From positions 1,399,001-1,463,000 of the forward strand of contig JACCIC010000053.1 in the NCBI GenBank assembly GCA_018907035.1: DNA of 64,000 bases. The letters are read 5' to 3'. Positions 1 through 12,254 of the stretch are shown piece after piece. How positions within the stretch are numbered: the first letter of the stretch is position 1; every line of letters begins with the position of its first letter. The stretch comes from Sycobia sp. Sy_11 (lineage: Eukaryota; Arthropoda; Insecta; Hymenoptera; Epichrysomallidae). The position numbers and the translations under genes are program-made. The notes under the pieces are model-generated. The model was not told the origin of the DNA and did no database searches. It worked only from the letters and a program-made list of their open reading frames with translations.

Positions 1-1
1 A

Positions 2-67
2 GGTTTTAAGCATCTCGAATTCGACGAGTATTTAGAAGGCCTTGTAAGATTTCCGTTGAAAAGCTAA
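2..67 (+). CDS. Possible C-terminal end of a gene cut by the window edge
   Basis: Read from base 2, this frame gives 21 residues (GFKHLEFDEYLEGL followed by VRFPLKS) and a TAA at 65-67. Amino-acid composition and third-position choice look more protein-like than the AT-rich DNA after it, and the first two bases are AG, as expected if a last exon starts right at the edge. The fragment is too short to assign to a family; I do not recognise it. No clear AATAAA follows closely. It could equally be a chance open stretch. Confidence 0.2.
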   Translation, partial: GFKHLEFDEYLEGLVRFPLKS

Positions 68-3000
68 GTTTTAACATACGAATGAATGGAACATTTGATT
101 TATGAATTATTAAAAAAAAATCAATAACTACACATTCTTTAACGATTAAAACAATGAATTATTCAAATAACACTTGATAATTTACATCGTATATATTTCA
201 TACTGCCTGACTCTGAGAAAATTATTAGAAATTCTGGGAAACCCTATGTTGGAAGATTTAAATGTTAATTAATATTCGTCTACACCTATGATTATTGTCT
301 CAAGTTCCATCTTATCTGTATTTTATATTGATATAAAAACATTATTATTGTCTGCCAATATTAATGAGTCACAATGGTATTATTTTCTAAAAGTTTCTTG
401 TCGGTAACATAAAAATATAGAAACTTTTAAATTAAATAATTTGGTAGACCAACTAAAATACATAGAAAATTTTTGACCATTCGAAAAATTACTCTAAAAA
501 CAACAAAATTATTCAGTGCAATTATATGGAAATTGATTATTTAACTCGTCTTGCGACATCATGGTTAAATTGAATTTTCTATAACGAGAGCCACAGTAAC
601 AAAAAAAATCCCGTGTAGAAATATCGTTGACATATCCCCGAAAAGCAAGATTCTAGTAGTAGATTTTAGTAGTGATAAATGAATAAACCACTGATATCCT
701 CAGATACCTAATGACTCACTAAATCCCAGTAGGATTTCCCTGCAATTATTTAATTTCCCTATCGAAAGATCCGTAAGACTTCCCTGTAATTATTTAATTT
801 CCATAATATTTTATCCATTAGTCTATTGAATCTAGATAGATTTACTCAACTTATCATATTGATATTGGCAAAATGAAAATATAGAAATTTCTATCTTGAA
901 TCTATACTTAAATGTCCTACCTTTCTCCTTCTATAGGGAGAAGATAGGATCTTCTGGCTAGGATCCTAAAAAATATTCTGTGGTCCGCGTTTTGTGTACA
1001 GTCGAGTTCTTATGTGTACTAGGCATTTGAATTAATTTCATGTTATTTTAACAAATGTCGCGCAGATAGCAGTACTCTATTTTCTAACTACTCGTATGTC
1101 GTTCATTCGTTATTGTACAAAGCAGTTGTATTATTGTATAAAACATGATTTATTATAATAATCCGCGATGACGCATGAAATCGTAACTACGTAGATCTCT
1201 ACCCATTGAAAATCGCGCGCGTATAAGTGTTGCATTGAAGGGAAAGAATTATTTTTGATCTATACACGTTGTAAAATCAGCAAAACCGTACGTGGAAGCG
1301 CTTAAGTGTGATTACATTTTTAAATAATAATTAATATCTTGCGATTAAATGCTTAAATATAATTAATATTAATAATTAATAATCGCTTTTTGAACGTTTA
1401 TACATATAAATTTTTCCTACCCGTTATGCGTTGTTAAAGAATGCTTTATTGAAAAAAAAGACAATCAGTTAAATTAAAGCATAGAAATATTTTTTACAAG
1501 GATATAAAGGTTTTATACATCTTAAGAAAAAATGATGGCGACTGAATTAATACTTATAGAGTTCTGTTCGCGTCGTGTAAAGATGGCGCCAGTTATCGTG
1601 TGACCACGCATCTACATGAGAAAACTCAATATATCTATAAAAATGAACACAGCAAAATTTAAAAGGGCAACTTGTTGCGTGAGAATTACAATAGAAATAA
1701 ATGTTTAGTAATGGATATTGAGACGTATGCGATAAAGATCTCTAGACGATATTGATATATAATATGGACATTTTTTAGAGCAGATATTATTTAAAAAATA
1801 AACGAATTATAAGTATTTAATGAATATATGAGAAGATTAAAAGATATCTAGGTCACTTACGGGAGTAGCAATATAAATCAATAAATTATTTGGTGATCAT
1901 AGATTTTTTTATTTTATTTCTATATTGAGAGTTTATTCTTTATTCAAAAGTTGAGACATTAAATAGAGTTTATGTTAGTTGAAGCTATAATATATTAAAA
2001 AAAAAAAAAATTATTCTGTTTCTCATGATACGCAAAATGAATTATGTAGATTAATTAATTCGACAATTCTTTACACATTTATCTCTTAATAGTAGACATA
2101 ACAAGTGATCGCGCATATTATTGAAATTAGTATTTTACTAGGTATTATAGATAATATGTTTTCTAATTGTTTAAGTTCGATCAATTGATTTTTTTTTGTA
2201 TTTTGAATGTTTTGACTAAAAAAGTAGATGCTTCTTTGCAACGATTAATTCTATGTATAAAAAATCGGTGACATCTAATTGCTTGCTTCCGTATTAACTT
2301 CTAATACTTTACCTTATATTTATATTTATATAATAATAAAAGTCATTCAGATTATTATAAATTTTCTTATTTCTTTTGTTTTTTCATTCCAATAAAACTT
2401 TTGCCATTCTGAAAGTCATGCAGATAAATTTTGAATAAATTTTTATTTTTATCGACAAGCTATACTATAATGTTTAGTGTGGGCATTATCAATGCAAGTT
2501 CAATAAAAGCCAATTGCTTTGTGAGGTAAAAATTTGGAGATAACATATATTTTTAACATCGTTCAAATTATAAACTTTTTATTTTTTTGATATTCTTCGT
2601 ACAGATTTTTTGGTGTTTACTGTTTGACTAGTACTATTTATCCAATAAACTAAACATTACTTAATCATTGAATAAGATGTCAAACCACTGTTTTTTTTAT
2701 AACTCTTATAAATAATAAGATCTATTGATCAATTTTTAATCAGACGTAAAATGCGTATGTGTAATACAGCAGGTATCTAGAATTATCTTTATATTTCGAT
2801 TTCTTTGTGCTATAGTACAATAATAGTATATGTTAATTATAAACACTGTCCAGCTATAAAAGAATAAAAAATAGCTAAACATCTCATATACAGTACAAAA
2901 TTGAAACTTGCTGTTGGTATCCGCAAATGTAAGTATAATATAAAATAATGTGCATTGAATTACTGAAGAAAAGACATTTTCTTTTACTGCACCCTCTTTA

Positions 3001-4676
3001 GCTACATTGTTGATTAATAATTATCCTTCCACTTGATAAAGTCGAATTAAATTTTTGGATAATCGTAAGGATAAAATTCGGACTAACGATTATAGTTTTT
3101 TCACGCACATCTAAAGAAAATGTAGATTGGAATTTTAATAATTGCTTTAATCTCAGCGTTTTCATTGTAAATGAAGGCTAAAATTTTCGAGATATCTCAT
3201 AAAATGAACAATCCCGTGTATAAATTTATCTATCGAATTCTGCTCATATTACAAATTAAAACAAACGATAGAAGCTTAAAAGTGATTTTTTTTTCAAATA
3301 AAATCAAAATAAATTGTAATCCACGTGATTTACAGTTTTCTATACAATAGGTACATTTATACATAAAAAAAAAATTCAATTTGATCATTTTCCAAGGATC
3401 CCCTGTTATCCATGACGTACAGTTATATTCATACTGCGTAAAAGTATTCTATGAAATCATTTTGGCTGAAAAAAATTGTCATATAGTGTAAAACTGTTTT
3501 TGTAGTTTCATACAAATATATTGCGTCCAATCTTTTCTCAGTCGTTTCCAATCTGTATTTCTTTAGCTTCAGAGATATCAATAACTAATAAGTTCAGCAC
3601 TTATACTATTAGTTATAGATATTGATATAAATTGACTACCAATAGATATCTTCCCATTAATATTTATTAAGCAGTCGTGTAGCATTAATCGTATGCAATT
3701 TTATTGTTGCATGAAATTTAAGAAAATTTAAAAACGACAGTGTACAAATATTGACATTGGAAAATAATTTCGAAAGTATATTTATTTCATGTGTGTATTT
3801 AGCTGTAAAAAGTAATCAAATTATTAAATACTTCTAATCTATATAAACGATCCGAAAATACTCGAGTCTACCGAAATCGTCTGTACTTCATATTATATAC
3901 GTTTATCACCTCGAACAACGGTTTGAGCTAATTTCGTCTTGTTCTTATATAACGGTATTTATTTATAAAAAAGCCATAAAATTTTTGCACAGGAAATTAT
4001 ACGAGAATAGCAATTATTTAATAATCGTCTTTCTACATTCCATCCTACCGATAAGCTGGATTGTCTTGGATCCGTAACGATTGGCATCACCTCATATCAT
4101 CGACTTGAGAAATGGGACTTTCCTATAGAGCTCTCGACAATTTTAAAATTCGACAAATTATTTTAAACGGCCCTTGTAATTTTCCTTACAAATTACTACT
4201 AGCCCATTTAGTTGCTGATTTTTTTTTATTATCATCGGTACCTTTATTAACGCGTATACATAAAGGAGGCTCGAATCTACGTTTATCGACCGCTCGCTTT
4301 TATCTTCGTCTTATACTTCATCGAGTAATTTTCCATCCATCACATTACGCGCAATACTGTATTCAAATAAAAATTCAAATGGTGATATTCATATTGGCCT
4401 ATTTGTTGAAAAATTTATAAAACTTCTATTATATTTTCATCTCATGCGTCTTCATTCTGCAAGTGAATTAAGAACTGTACACTTAATACCGCTTAATATA
4501 CTCCTATTGTGTATTTTTTCTATTATAACATTTTCTAATATAGCATTTAGACTACTAAATAAATTCAAGTACATAAAATTTTTCAAAGAATCGACTATGG
4601 TACTAATTTGTAATTTTATTAATTACCCCAAATAGATTAAGATATACTAAGAAGATACATAGATACTACTTACAGA
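68..4676. other. AT-rich intergenic DNA, no gene recognised
   Basis: High-complexity AT-rich sequence without long microsatellites. A small inverted repeat lies at 3582-3615 (TAACTAATA and TATTAGTTA around a 16-base loop). A 102-codon open frame at 4112-4420 has no recognisable domain and is not called as a gene. Nothing else could be supported. Confidence 0.5.
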
Positions 4677-6355
4677 ATGAAGAGGCAAATTTTGTTATCA
4701 CTCATTCTTCTCATGGCTCCAGCTGTATTTTCAGAAGATCATAGATATTGTGAATTAAAGACTTGTCCAAATCGTACTCATACGCTTTGTCAATTTCCAG
4801 TAAGTTTGAAGCATTTATATTTATATGTATGACATGATCACTATTTATAACAATATATTATCAGCATTCCTTAAGGAGTCCCCTTAATATGGTAAAGAGA
4901 GTTTTTATAACATTGAGGGCACAACTATCGTGCGAGTAATGAATAAATTCTTAGCACGCTCTTATAAATCGGCGTATAAAACAAACATATATTATACTAA
5001 AAAGTACCGGCCAACTAATCAACTCCACCTAGAATATGTGTTATACATAATAAAAGAAATTACTGTCTGACCTTCTTTTCAATGAAATGGAGTTTTTTTA
5101 GCTTCCTTAAAATGTCTACTTATGTCAATTTGTAAATAAGCATACGAAAGTTACAGTACATACAGTCACGCCTTACAAATCTTGGAATCATTCTCGTTCT
5201 TTTGTTGCACTCGTTACGCTACGGAGACAAACTCAAAAGAAGTAGATGCAATCTTTATCTAATGTCAGCAACAAGTTCATGATCTATTATTTTTAATCTT
5301 GAATTTATATATAAAATTTTATTTTTATTCCTAATAGATTTAAAAAAAATGCGCAATGATTTCAAATAATTGTTGTATTCTGTAGAGATTCGGGCTGGCA
5401 AGCAGTTGTCGGATTCCAGTTAGTGCTGCAATCGATAGAAATTTGATAACCAATATCGTCAATTTCCACAACTATTTCAGGTTATCAAATGTATTGAAGC
5501 ATCGACAAAATCTACGATCACAGTCTGCTGAAACCAACTCTTCATCATCTGTAAGTAATTGCCATTTGTAATTATTTAATTAAAAATTTTGTTTAGCTGT
5601 GACAAAACTATTTGATTAGCTAAAAAATACTATCTAAGAAATTCTTATTCAATTCAAATATTCAAGATGTTCTTCTATTTTTTATTTATTTATGTAAATA
5701 CTTTCAACTTTCAAATACTTTTATAGCCATATTCGCTGAAGTGGGATGAAGAACTTGCATTTATTGCTCAAAGATGGGCCGGACAATGTCAAAATGTAAC
5801 TGACAAATGTAGAAATATTGGTAAGAAAATTAATACTCTTTATTTAGTTTAATATTTTAACTTATGGTTTAAATAAAGAAAAACAATCGTCGACTTTGTG
5901 TTTTTATTGAAATAATTGTTACATATTATATACTGTTTATAATTCATATTTTTATTATAACTATATATAATAATATAATTTGTTAGATCGGTTTAATGTT
6001 ACACAACGAGTGGATGTACAGGAGACACTTCCAAATGATCCAGAGCCTTCAGTATATACATCCATTAGACGGTGGCACAACCAAGAAAGTTCGGAGGATC
6101 TCAATTTTCAAAATCTCAGGTGTTTAGATTATTTCCGAATTCTTTAATACGAAAGCTTAGTGAAATTTTCATGACAATTAAACATTATTATGTTTCTACA
6201 GTTTGGAAGAAGCTTCAAACACTACTCCTAATCATACTAATCGACTGGCATGGGGAAATACTAATAGAATTGGTTGCGGATTAGTCAGAACATTTGATTT
6301 TACAAAACAAAAACTGTATTTTGTGTGCAATTTTGGATATATGAAAGAAAACTAG
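4677..6355 (+). CDS. Secreted CAP-superfamily (antigen-5 / venom-allergen-like) protein, five exons
   Basis: Seen in the sequence: exons 4677-4799, 5386-5550, 5727-5820, 5987-6119 and 6202-6355 join in one frame with GT-AG ends at every junction, giving 222 residues, a normal CAP length. Residues 1-19 are a signal peptide (charged MKRQ, hydrophobic core, cleavage likely after AVFS). Cys25, Cys30, Cys38 and Cys49 with HT before Cys38 match the antigen-5 N-terminal cysteine pattern. The CAP fold follows: FHNYFR (His69), [16 protein letters not shown] (102-117), a CAP1-like HTNRLAW...IGCG (183-198) and a CAP2-like VCNFG (213-217). Known of the family: secreted cysteine-rich proteins, some of them hymenopteran venom allergens, most insect members of unknown role. 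Odd points: CAP1 lacks the usual H-(F/Y)-T-Q-(M/L) core and the GEN/GQN-type segment is not recognisable, so the classical His/Glu site is probably incomplete. The start is the first ATG before a good signal peptide; TTACAG just upstream could be a 5' UTR intron acceptor. Venom use cannot be inferred from sequence. Confidence 0.82.
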
Positions 6356-6438
6356 AAGTAGGAACAAATAGAATTACGGTCTTTCAATTAAACTTCACTT
6401 AGTTAATGTTTTAAATGCATATGTAAAAATATTAAGTT

Positions 6439-6444
6439 AATAAA
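6439..6444 (+). terminator. Poly(A) signal of the CAP gene
   Basis: AATAAA lies 84 bases after the CAP stop codon in AT-rich DNA, a suitable distance for cleavage and polyadenylation. Confidence 0.5.
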
Positions 6445-6677
6445 TTTTATAATCTTCTCGATTTCTCAAAGCTTCTCGAAATGGTTATATTACTTTTATA
6501 ATATTTCGCTAATGAAGAAAAAATATGGGAAAAAGTAGTTTAGTTTTTCTCTCCAATGATGAGATATTTAAGCATTTCATCCAATTTTCCAACAAACATA
6601 ATATCGTATTATTTAAATCGCCTAAAATTTTTAATTTTTTATAAAAAATTATATCGAGTAAAAATTTGAAGAGTATT

Positions 6678-6917
6678 TCAGTGTATCAACATTGTGTAAT
6701 TTTGCGCAATATTATGATTGGCCTGCCTCACAGTTTTGACAAACTCAATGTTAAAAGAGCATTGGACCATTTTCAGCACCTCTTGCACAATTTTGGCCGC
6801 TACTAATATCTCACTATCAACGAAAAGGGTTCTGCAGGTTGTCGTAGAGCTGACTGTCTTTATTAGGTAATACAAATACGTTAAATCATCGTTTCCAGAG
6901 GAAATGATACATCGCAA
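6678..6917 (-). pseudogene. Possible RNase-H-like retroelement fragment
   Basis: A 79-codon open frame with no natural ATG at its beginning. It contains LFVDSEILVAAKIVQE and, later, FVKTVRQANHNIAQ, which resemble the (E/V)DS..LV and the closing FV-R-AN--A segments of plant-type RNase H domains found in some retroelements. In another frame just upstream is LGEIFAMYHFLW, resembling the AE/GE...A helix of the same domain, so a frameshift would be required. The similarity is by eye and weak; it may be a chance open frame. Confidence 0.2.
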
Positions 6918-7559
6918 ATATCTCTCCTAGGTGAACGAAGAAAGGCTCACTAGTTTTTAATTTAAGATACTAAATTTACAGTTTCTTGAGGCGTTGTTTT
7001 CACCTCTGGATGTCAGATGAAAATGTTAATTTGGTAAAAAATACTTTATCTACGTCATATCATGGTTTTAAATCTATAAGCATCAATATTAATGACGTAA
7101 TATATTAGCAATCTTATTTTTTCTAAGTTATTTTATTTTTTCTTTCCAGTATCTTTCTACATATTCAGAGAAAGGTACGTGTTATTCTTTTGAAAAAGTA
7201 TCGAAATCCTAAATCATTATCTGATTTTCATTCTATTTTACTGTGTTTTTTTTCAAATTTTCTGGTGAAAATAGACGATGAAAAAATACATGAGTATCTC
7301 TTAAGTTATTAAATTGCCGGTTCTGTGCAGATGGAAGTTAGATACTTTCATACGATTGGTAGTCATCAGATTACCAGTTTGAATTAGATTAGCCTTACGT
7401 AAAAAGCTTATGCTGTTTTGAGTAAATAAAACTTTTTATTTAATCCAAACTTCGTGTCCATGTAAATGGCTTTACATTTAAGCTTATATAGAGCCATACT
7501 TGTGTAAAATTACTCCTTCCATTTTATAACTACTATTTTTTTTTTGAGAGTAATCTATT

Positions 7560-7900
7560 GTTTATTTCAAGGAATCATTATTCTGAGTAAATGCTACTCT
7601 AGATGTTAGTCAAGGATCTATTCTAAAGTTTTTCTACTTTGTTATTTACATGAATGACGTATGTAACTCCTTTGATCATTTATGCATCCAACAGATTCTC
7701 TATTAAAATGATCTACAAATCTATGCCTAGGTTCTGTGAGACTATTTTCTATTGGTAAGAATAATGGCGCGTGAACGAGTGTCTCTGATAATATCTTATA
7801 CTCAATGCTATAAAATCTATGGCCATATTATTTGGGGCTCATAAAATGACTAGGATAGTTAAATTCGAGTATTAGTTTGCCATTGAATTTGCTAAGGCTG
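7560..7900 (+). mobile_element. Decayed LINE (non-LTR retrotransposon) reverse transcriptase
   Basis: From 7605 one frame reads VSQGSILKFFYFVIYMNDV, matching the RT block GVPQGS-LGP-LF-IYINDL of jockey-like non-LTR elements. In the same frame ILY*NDLQIYA (7695-7727) corresponds to the catalytic LYADDLQIYA block, with the first Asp region lost to a stop (TAA 7704-7706). After a frameshift, AILFGAHK (7822-7845) fits the following K-AIIFGS segment. Several stops and frameshifts make it non-functional. Similar decayed sequence may run on to about 8530, where short pieces resemble the LINE C-terminal region, but this is uncertain. No target-site duplication or poly(A) tail was identified. Confidence 0.6.
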
Positions 7901-9999
7901 TCAATACTCATACTCTGTGGAAATGGCTGACTGACAATTTATTCGTTTCCTATTTAAATGACTATTCACTTATATGGATATAGTACTTTTTAAAAAATTA
8001 CAGACAAACTCCAAATATTGCCACATTCGAGTGATGAATAAGCAAGAGATCGCTTTCATAGTGTCAGTGAGTTACCTAAAAATTGATTCAATGACACGAT
8101 GTTTCATATCTGTTGTACTACAAGAATGTAGTACTAGCTCATGTTTAATAAGAATTTAAATGTGAAGTAATTGAATAATTAAAAAATTTTAGTTCTTCAG
8201 AAGAAATGAACAGGTTTCAAAATGAATGACATCAATTGTATGATCCTTTCTGAGAGAATAGCTACCGCTGACCTCTGTACAAATATTCTTATTCATAAGG
8301 ATGTTAAATATATTTGGCACTATCTTGGCCTTTTTATTATGAACTCACACTTTTAAGATAGAGACCTACTTAAAAATCTTTGACATGAAACGTTATATAA
8401 TTGTACCCTGCAGTATAGAACAGTTACTATGACTCATCTCGATTAAGGTGCTTCGAGCACGACTCAAATTACTCGATGATACAAAATCAACCGAAAATTC
8501 GGCTTGAATTTTTGTGCAAAAGTATTTTAAAAATATTACTTACTACATGATTAATATATCTATAGATATGGTTTTTCATGCTTTAAAAAAAATGTTATTT
8601 AAATATGTTATAAAGACATTGAAGTTCTAAATAAAAAGAGGAGTACTTAGAACTTTTGATAGATATTTTTCATGATATAACATCCCGATTAAAAAAAAAG
8701 AATATTTATTCTTATAGTATCTCTTTTTGACTGAAAAGTTAAGCTCGAATTATTTTAAATTTACCAATAATAGAACAATTGTTTTAATTGAGATTAACAA
8801 ATTTCACAATTTTTGCAAGATATCTGGCTCTGATATTGACATTATTGAAATTAGCCATTATATTCCTTTTCAATATGATAGAAATATGGTGAAGAATCTT
8901 TGAAAATTAGTTTGATCTTCTTAATAAACTTAGAAACTTAGACTTTCATTATGATTAAAACATAGCTATAGCGTATTTTTAATAAATAAATAATATTGTC
9001 GATACTTATATTTATACTTAACAGTTATAACGAAAAGTTTGTCACTAATCATTGTTAGACATTATCCTACGTATCATTCTGCAACCTCTTTACACTTGGA
9101 AAAGTATAATTGTCACAAATAACAATGAAATTACTAAATTAAGTTGGAGAATAATCTGACATCATCATAATATCTTTGATGTTACGTTGAAGTTACCAAT
9201 TTCTGAATGAGCAACTGCGGATTTCTATCATAAAAAGTAGAATTAAATTAACGAAGATGATGTAGCAACTATCTTTTTAGATTTTGTCTGATTACTAATT
9301 AAATCTTGATCTTGAGGCAGTTACGATGTCCTTATAATTTGACAGTTTATTTCCTTTCAAGAATTTCTTTCCTGAAAGGAGACCATATCCTTAATATTAT
9401 TTAAGGTTTGTTAGCTATCATAAGTATGTTAATGCGTTCAGAAGTTACAGAAGAACAAAAAAACTAATTTCTTTCGAATTTCTTTAAATTGTTTTTTTCA
9501 CAGTAGATTAAATAGTGCTGCGCTAGTACCATCTGGTGGGACTTGCGCAATCTAAAAAATTGTCTCAAATGAAGCATTTATATGGTTTTCAGCATCAATT
9601 TCTCCTGCTACCTTCCTATTTTCAACCAATAGCAATAATAAATATTGTTTTGAACAAGTAATCTAATTTTTTATTATTCAAGGAAGATGGTTGCCTTGGA
9701 TGATATTCAATATAGTGTACTTTTTAAAGCTTCTGCTTATCCAGTTTTCGATTATTAATTACTAACAAGGAGGTGTCATCACATTGGGTTGACAGGTTTG
9801 GTCGAGACTGTGGAGGATAAGTGTGATAATCTCCAATATTTATAAATTAATATCATTTTTCGTATTTAAGCCACGTGCACTATCTAATAAAAGAAATATT
9901 TTAAATGCAAATATCTATTTTAGCGCTCTTTCGATGAAAGACTATCAATTTAAACAATAAGATTCTAATAAACCTATATCTATGAATGTATAGTTGCGT

Positions 10000-10003
<4 letters not shown>
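7901..10003. other. AT-rich intergenic DNA, possible LINE remnant at its start
   Basis: No gene recognised. The first 600 bases may be the rest of the LINE relic. The remainder is unique AT-rich sequence that ends at the first long (TA)n array of the window. Confidence 0.4.

Positions 10004-10048
<45 letters not shown>
10004..10048. repeat. (TA)n microsatellite
   Basis: Pure TA dinucleotide run of about 45 bases; the first of the series that continues to 60 kb. Confidence 0.95.
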
Positions 10049-10051
<3 letters not shown>

Positions 10052-10229
10052 GTGAGTGTCTATTTAAGTTCAATCAATTTATTGATATACGTATTTTGGT
10101 GATTCGATTAAGAACTCAGATAGTGTTTTGAAGCAATGCAACCTTTCAACAGTGACGTATCATATCGGCATATCGCACGACGAATGCGAAACAACTTTTA
10201 CTGATATTTCATATTTTGTGCTGTATGTA

Positions 10230-10480
10230 TATTCCGTTAGTTTCGGTTAGGTACGCAACCTGACGTAAGAGGGAGTATAGCCAATGAACGTAAGAGTGTA
10301 TATGTGTTTGCGAGAGTATATAAAGAAGAGCGAGAACGCAAGAAGAAGGCACTTCTCAGCTTAGTCCGAAATATAATAAGAATCCGTGTGTACCATCATT
10401 GCAGATATAGTGTACCTAAGATATAATATAAACATTAAAACACAATATACATATAGCACGCGTCAGCGTAGAATTTGTCC
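10230..10480 (+). promoter_or_regulatory. TATA-like segment, possible LTR or promoter relic
   Basis: TATATAAAG at 10317-10325 is followed by a purine-rich stretch and an initiator-like TCAGCTT at 10356, about 39 bases after TATAAA, which is longer than usual. Downstream come AATAATAAGAATCC and ATATAAACATTAAAAC before the mariner relic. The mix of TATA, short leader and A-rich tail also resembles an LTR, but no second LTR was found. Low certainty. Confidence 0.2.
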
Positions 10481-10550
10481 CGAAACAACTGAAACTGGAC
10501 AAAATATATATATATAGACATGACTTAACGCAATATTACTAAATGAACTG

Positions 10551-10860
10551 TATGATGATTCCAACTTTTTCGAACGAATCATAAAAGTTAATGAATCGTG
10601 GATTTAGAAATACAACTTTGAAAGAAAGGCTCAATCGACCACGTGGAAACATTCAACGTCACCTATTGTCAAAACCACCGTATTCACTGGACCTATCCCC
10701 CGACTTTCTTTTATTGCCAATGATGAAAAAATGCATAAAACGAAGGCGTTCTGGCAGCATCAATTAGATAAAATCAGAATATCTGTAGCAATTGAATTCT
10801 TTGAAAATTGTAGAAAACATTGACATAAGTGCATTATATCCAGGAGAGCTAATTTAAATC
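10551..10860 (+). mobile_element. Decayed mariner-family transposase fragment
   Basis: Three blocks typical of mariner transposases are present in order but in shifted frames. Block 1 (from 10554) reads DDSNFFERIIKVNESWI then a stop at 10605-10607, corresponding to the ...RVITGDESWIY segment. Block 2 (from 10675) reads PPYSLDLSPDF, matching PPYSPDLSP-DF, the conserved block around the third catalytic acidic residue. Block 3 (from 10800) reads FENCRKH*HKCI, matching F--W-KRWHKCI, with a TGA at 10821-10823 where Trp is expected. The spacing between blocks 1 and 2 is shorter than in intact elements, so there is an internal deletion. Non-functional; terminal inverted repeats were not identified. 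Confidence 0.75.
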
Positions 10861-11815
10861 GGCGAAATTTCCTATTCGCGAATAAATAAATATTATTGAA
10901 AGATAATAAAAATCTCGTTCTTGACTGATCACACCTTGGTAAAAATTAATAATAAATCAAGTTCAAGGCATTCAAACTACAAAATATAACGAATACATAA
11001 TTCTAGAAAATAATATTTCAGGAGAAGAGAATTCAGCTTGAACGTGATCGTAATCATTAAAATATGAAAATATGAGTAAAGAAGTGCATACTATAGGTGA
11101 AAATAAAAAATTACACTAAAAGACAGCTTACACTAATATTTAGTTAAAAAACGAAGAAAGCAAAGGTCTATTTGAATGAAACAAAAAATACGTATTGGTT
11201 TTTTTTTTATTACTTAAAATATATTTTGGTTTTTGCAAAAGATGAATAAAGCATCTTCGAGGACTGTAGACCTCCTTGCATTGCTTTGTTGGGCCGACTT
11301 TCTAACGTTTTCAAAAAGTGTGTTCACTCACAATCGATTCATTATATTTCATTATTAAAGTTAAAATACAATAAGTTTAAGTTGTAAATTTTAAATTTAT
11401 ATTTAACAATAAACTAACAATATTGTCACATTTTGACTTCTTTAATGCTGCTGACACCATACACCCGGCCTTTTCTATACATAATGCACAGATTTCTGTT
11501 TTCCAGAGAGAATTTCAAGGTTCTGAGGAACTTAGACCTTTTCTGTCTATCGTCCACGTCAATGAGCTACGATGTAATCTGCAGCAATTGCGTATACCCA
11601 ATGATATGATTGCCGATCTGTTTCGAACGCTGAGCCACGCTTCTACGACTTACCCACGGGCCAATTCATTGCGATATTTAAATAAAAATACGCGCGTCAG
11701 CCAAAATAACTATTCGTTACTGTATACCCCATAAAACTTAAATCATTGCTATTTCCTGTATATAGTTCGGGTAAATTTTTACCCAATAACAAAATTCATT
11801 TCACCCGTATCCAGC
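10861..11815. other. AT-rich intergenic DNA
   Basis: Unique sequence. An open frame at 11423-11734 begins without an ATG and shows no known domain, so it is not called. Confidence 0.4.
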
Positions 11816-12212
11816 CTGCATCTCTCGCTCTAATTATCTAATGGCCGCATGGGCGTTGGCAGACGGGCAGCCGAGCCCGGCAGCTCTCGTTCGCCTCTCG
11901 GCAGTCATCATCCACCTTGCGCCCGGGCCCGGGCTCAGCCACATCGGGAGAAAGCTCGACTAGCATCACAGTGGAGTCGCCCGCGCCGCGGAGGGCTGAC
12001 GAGCGCTCGCGCGCTCGCACCTCCCGGATATCGGGTGGGGGGGGGGAGGAGAATAAAGCGACTCTCCCACCTCTGCGTACAGGGAGCGCGAAACGCGAGC
12101 GGACGGACGGGCGCAGCGGATGATAAACATTTGAGGCTCGGCTTTACGGATCATCGTGGCGCAACTGCGCAAGCCCCCGTTGTCGCGGCTTGATTATAAG
12201 GCATATACATGT

Positions 12213-12254
<42 letters not shown>

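Noticed and set aside
4112..4420. 102-codon frame starting at an ATG, with a hydrophobic segment
   Set aside because: No recognisable domain, no signal peptide at the start and no splice or poly(A) context; chance cannot be excluded.
11423..11734. 103-codon open frame
   Set aside because: Starts at TTG rather than ATG and resembles no family I know.
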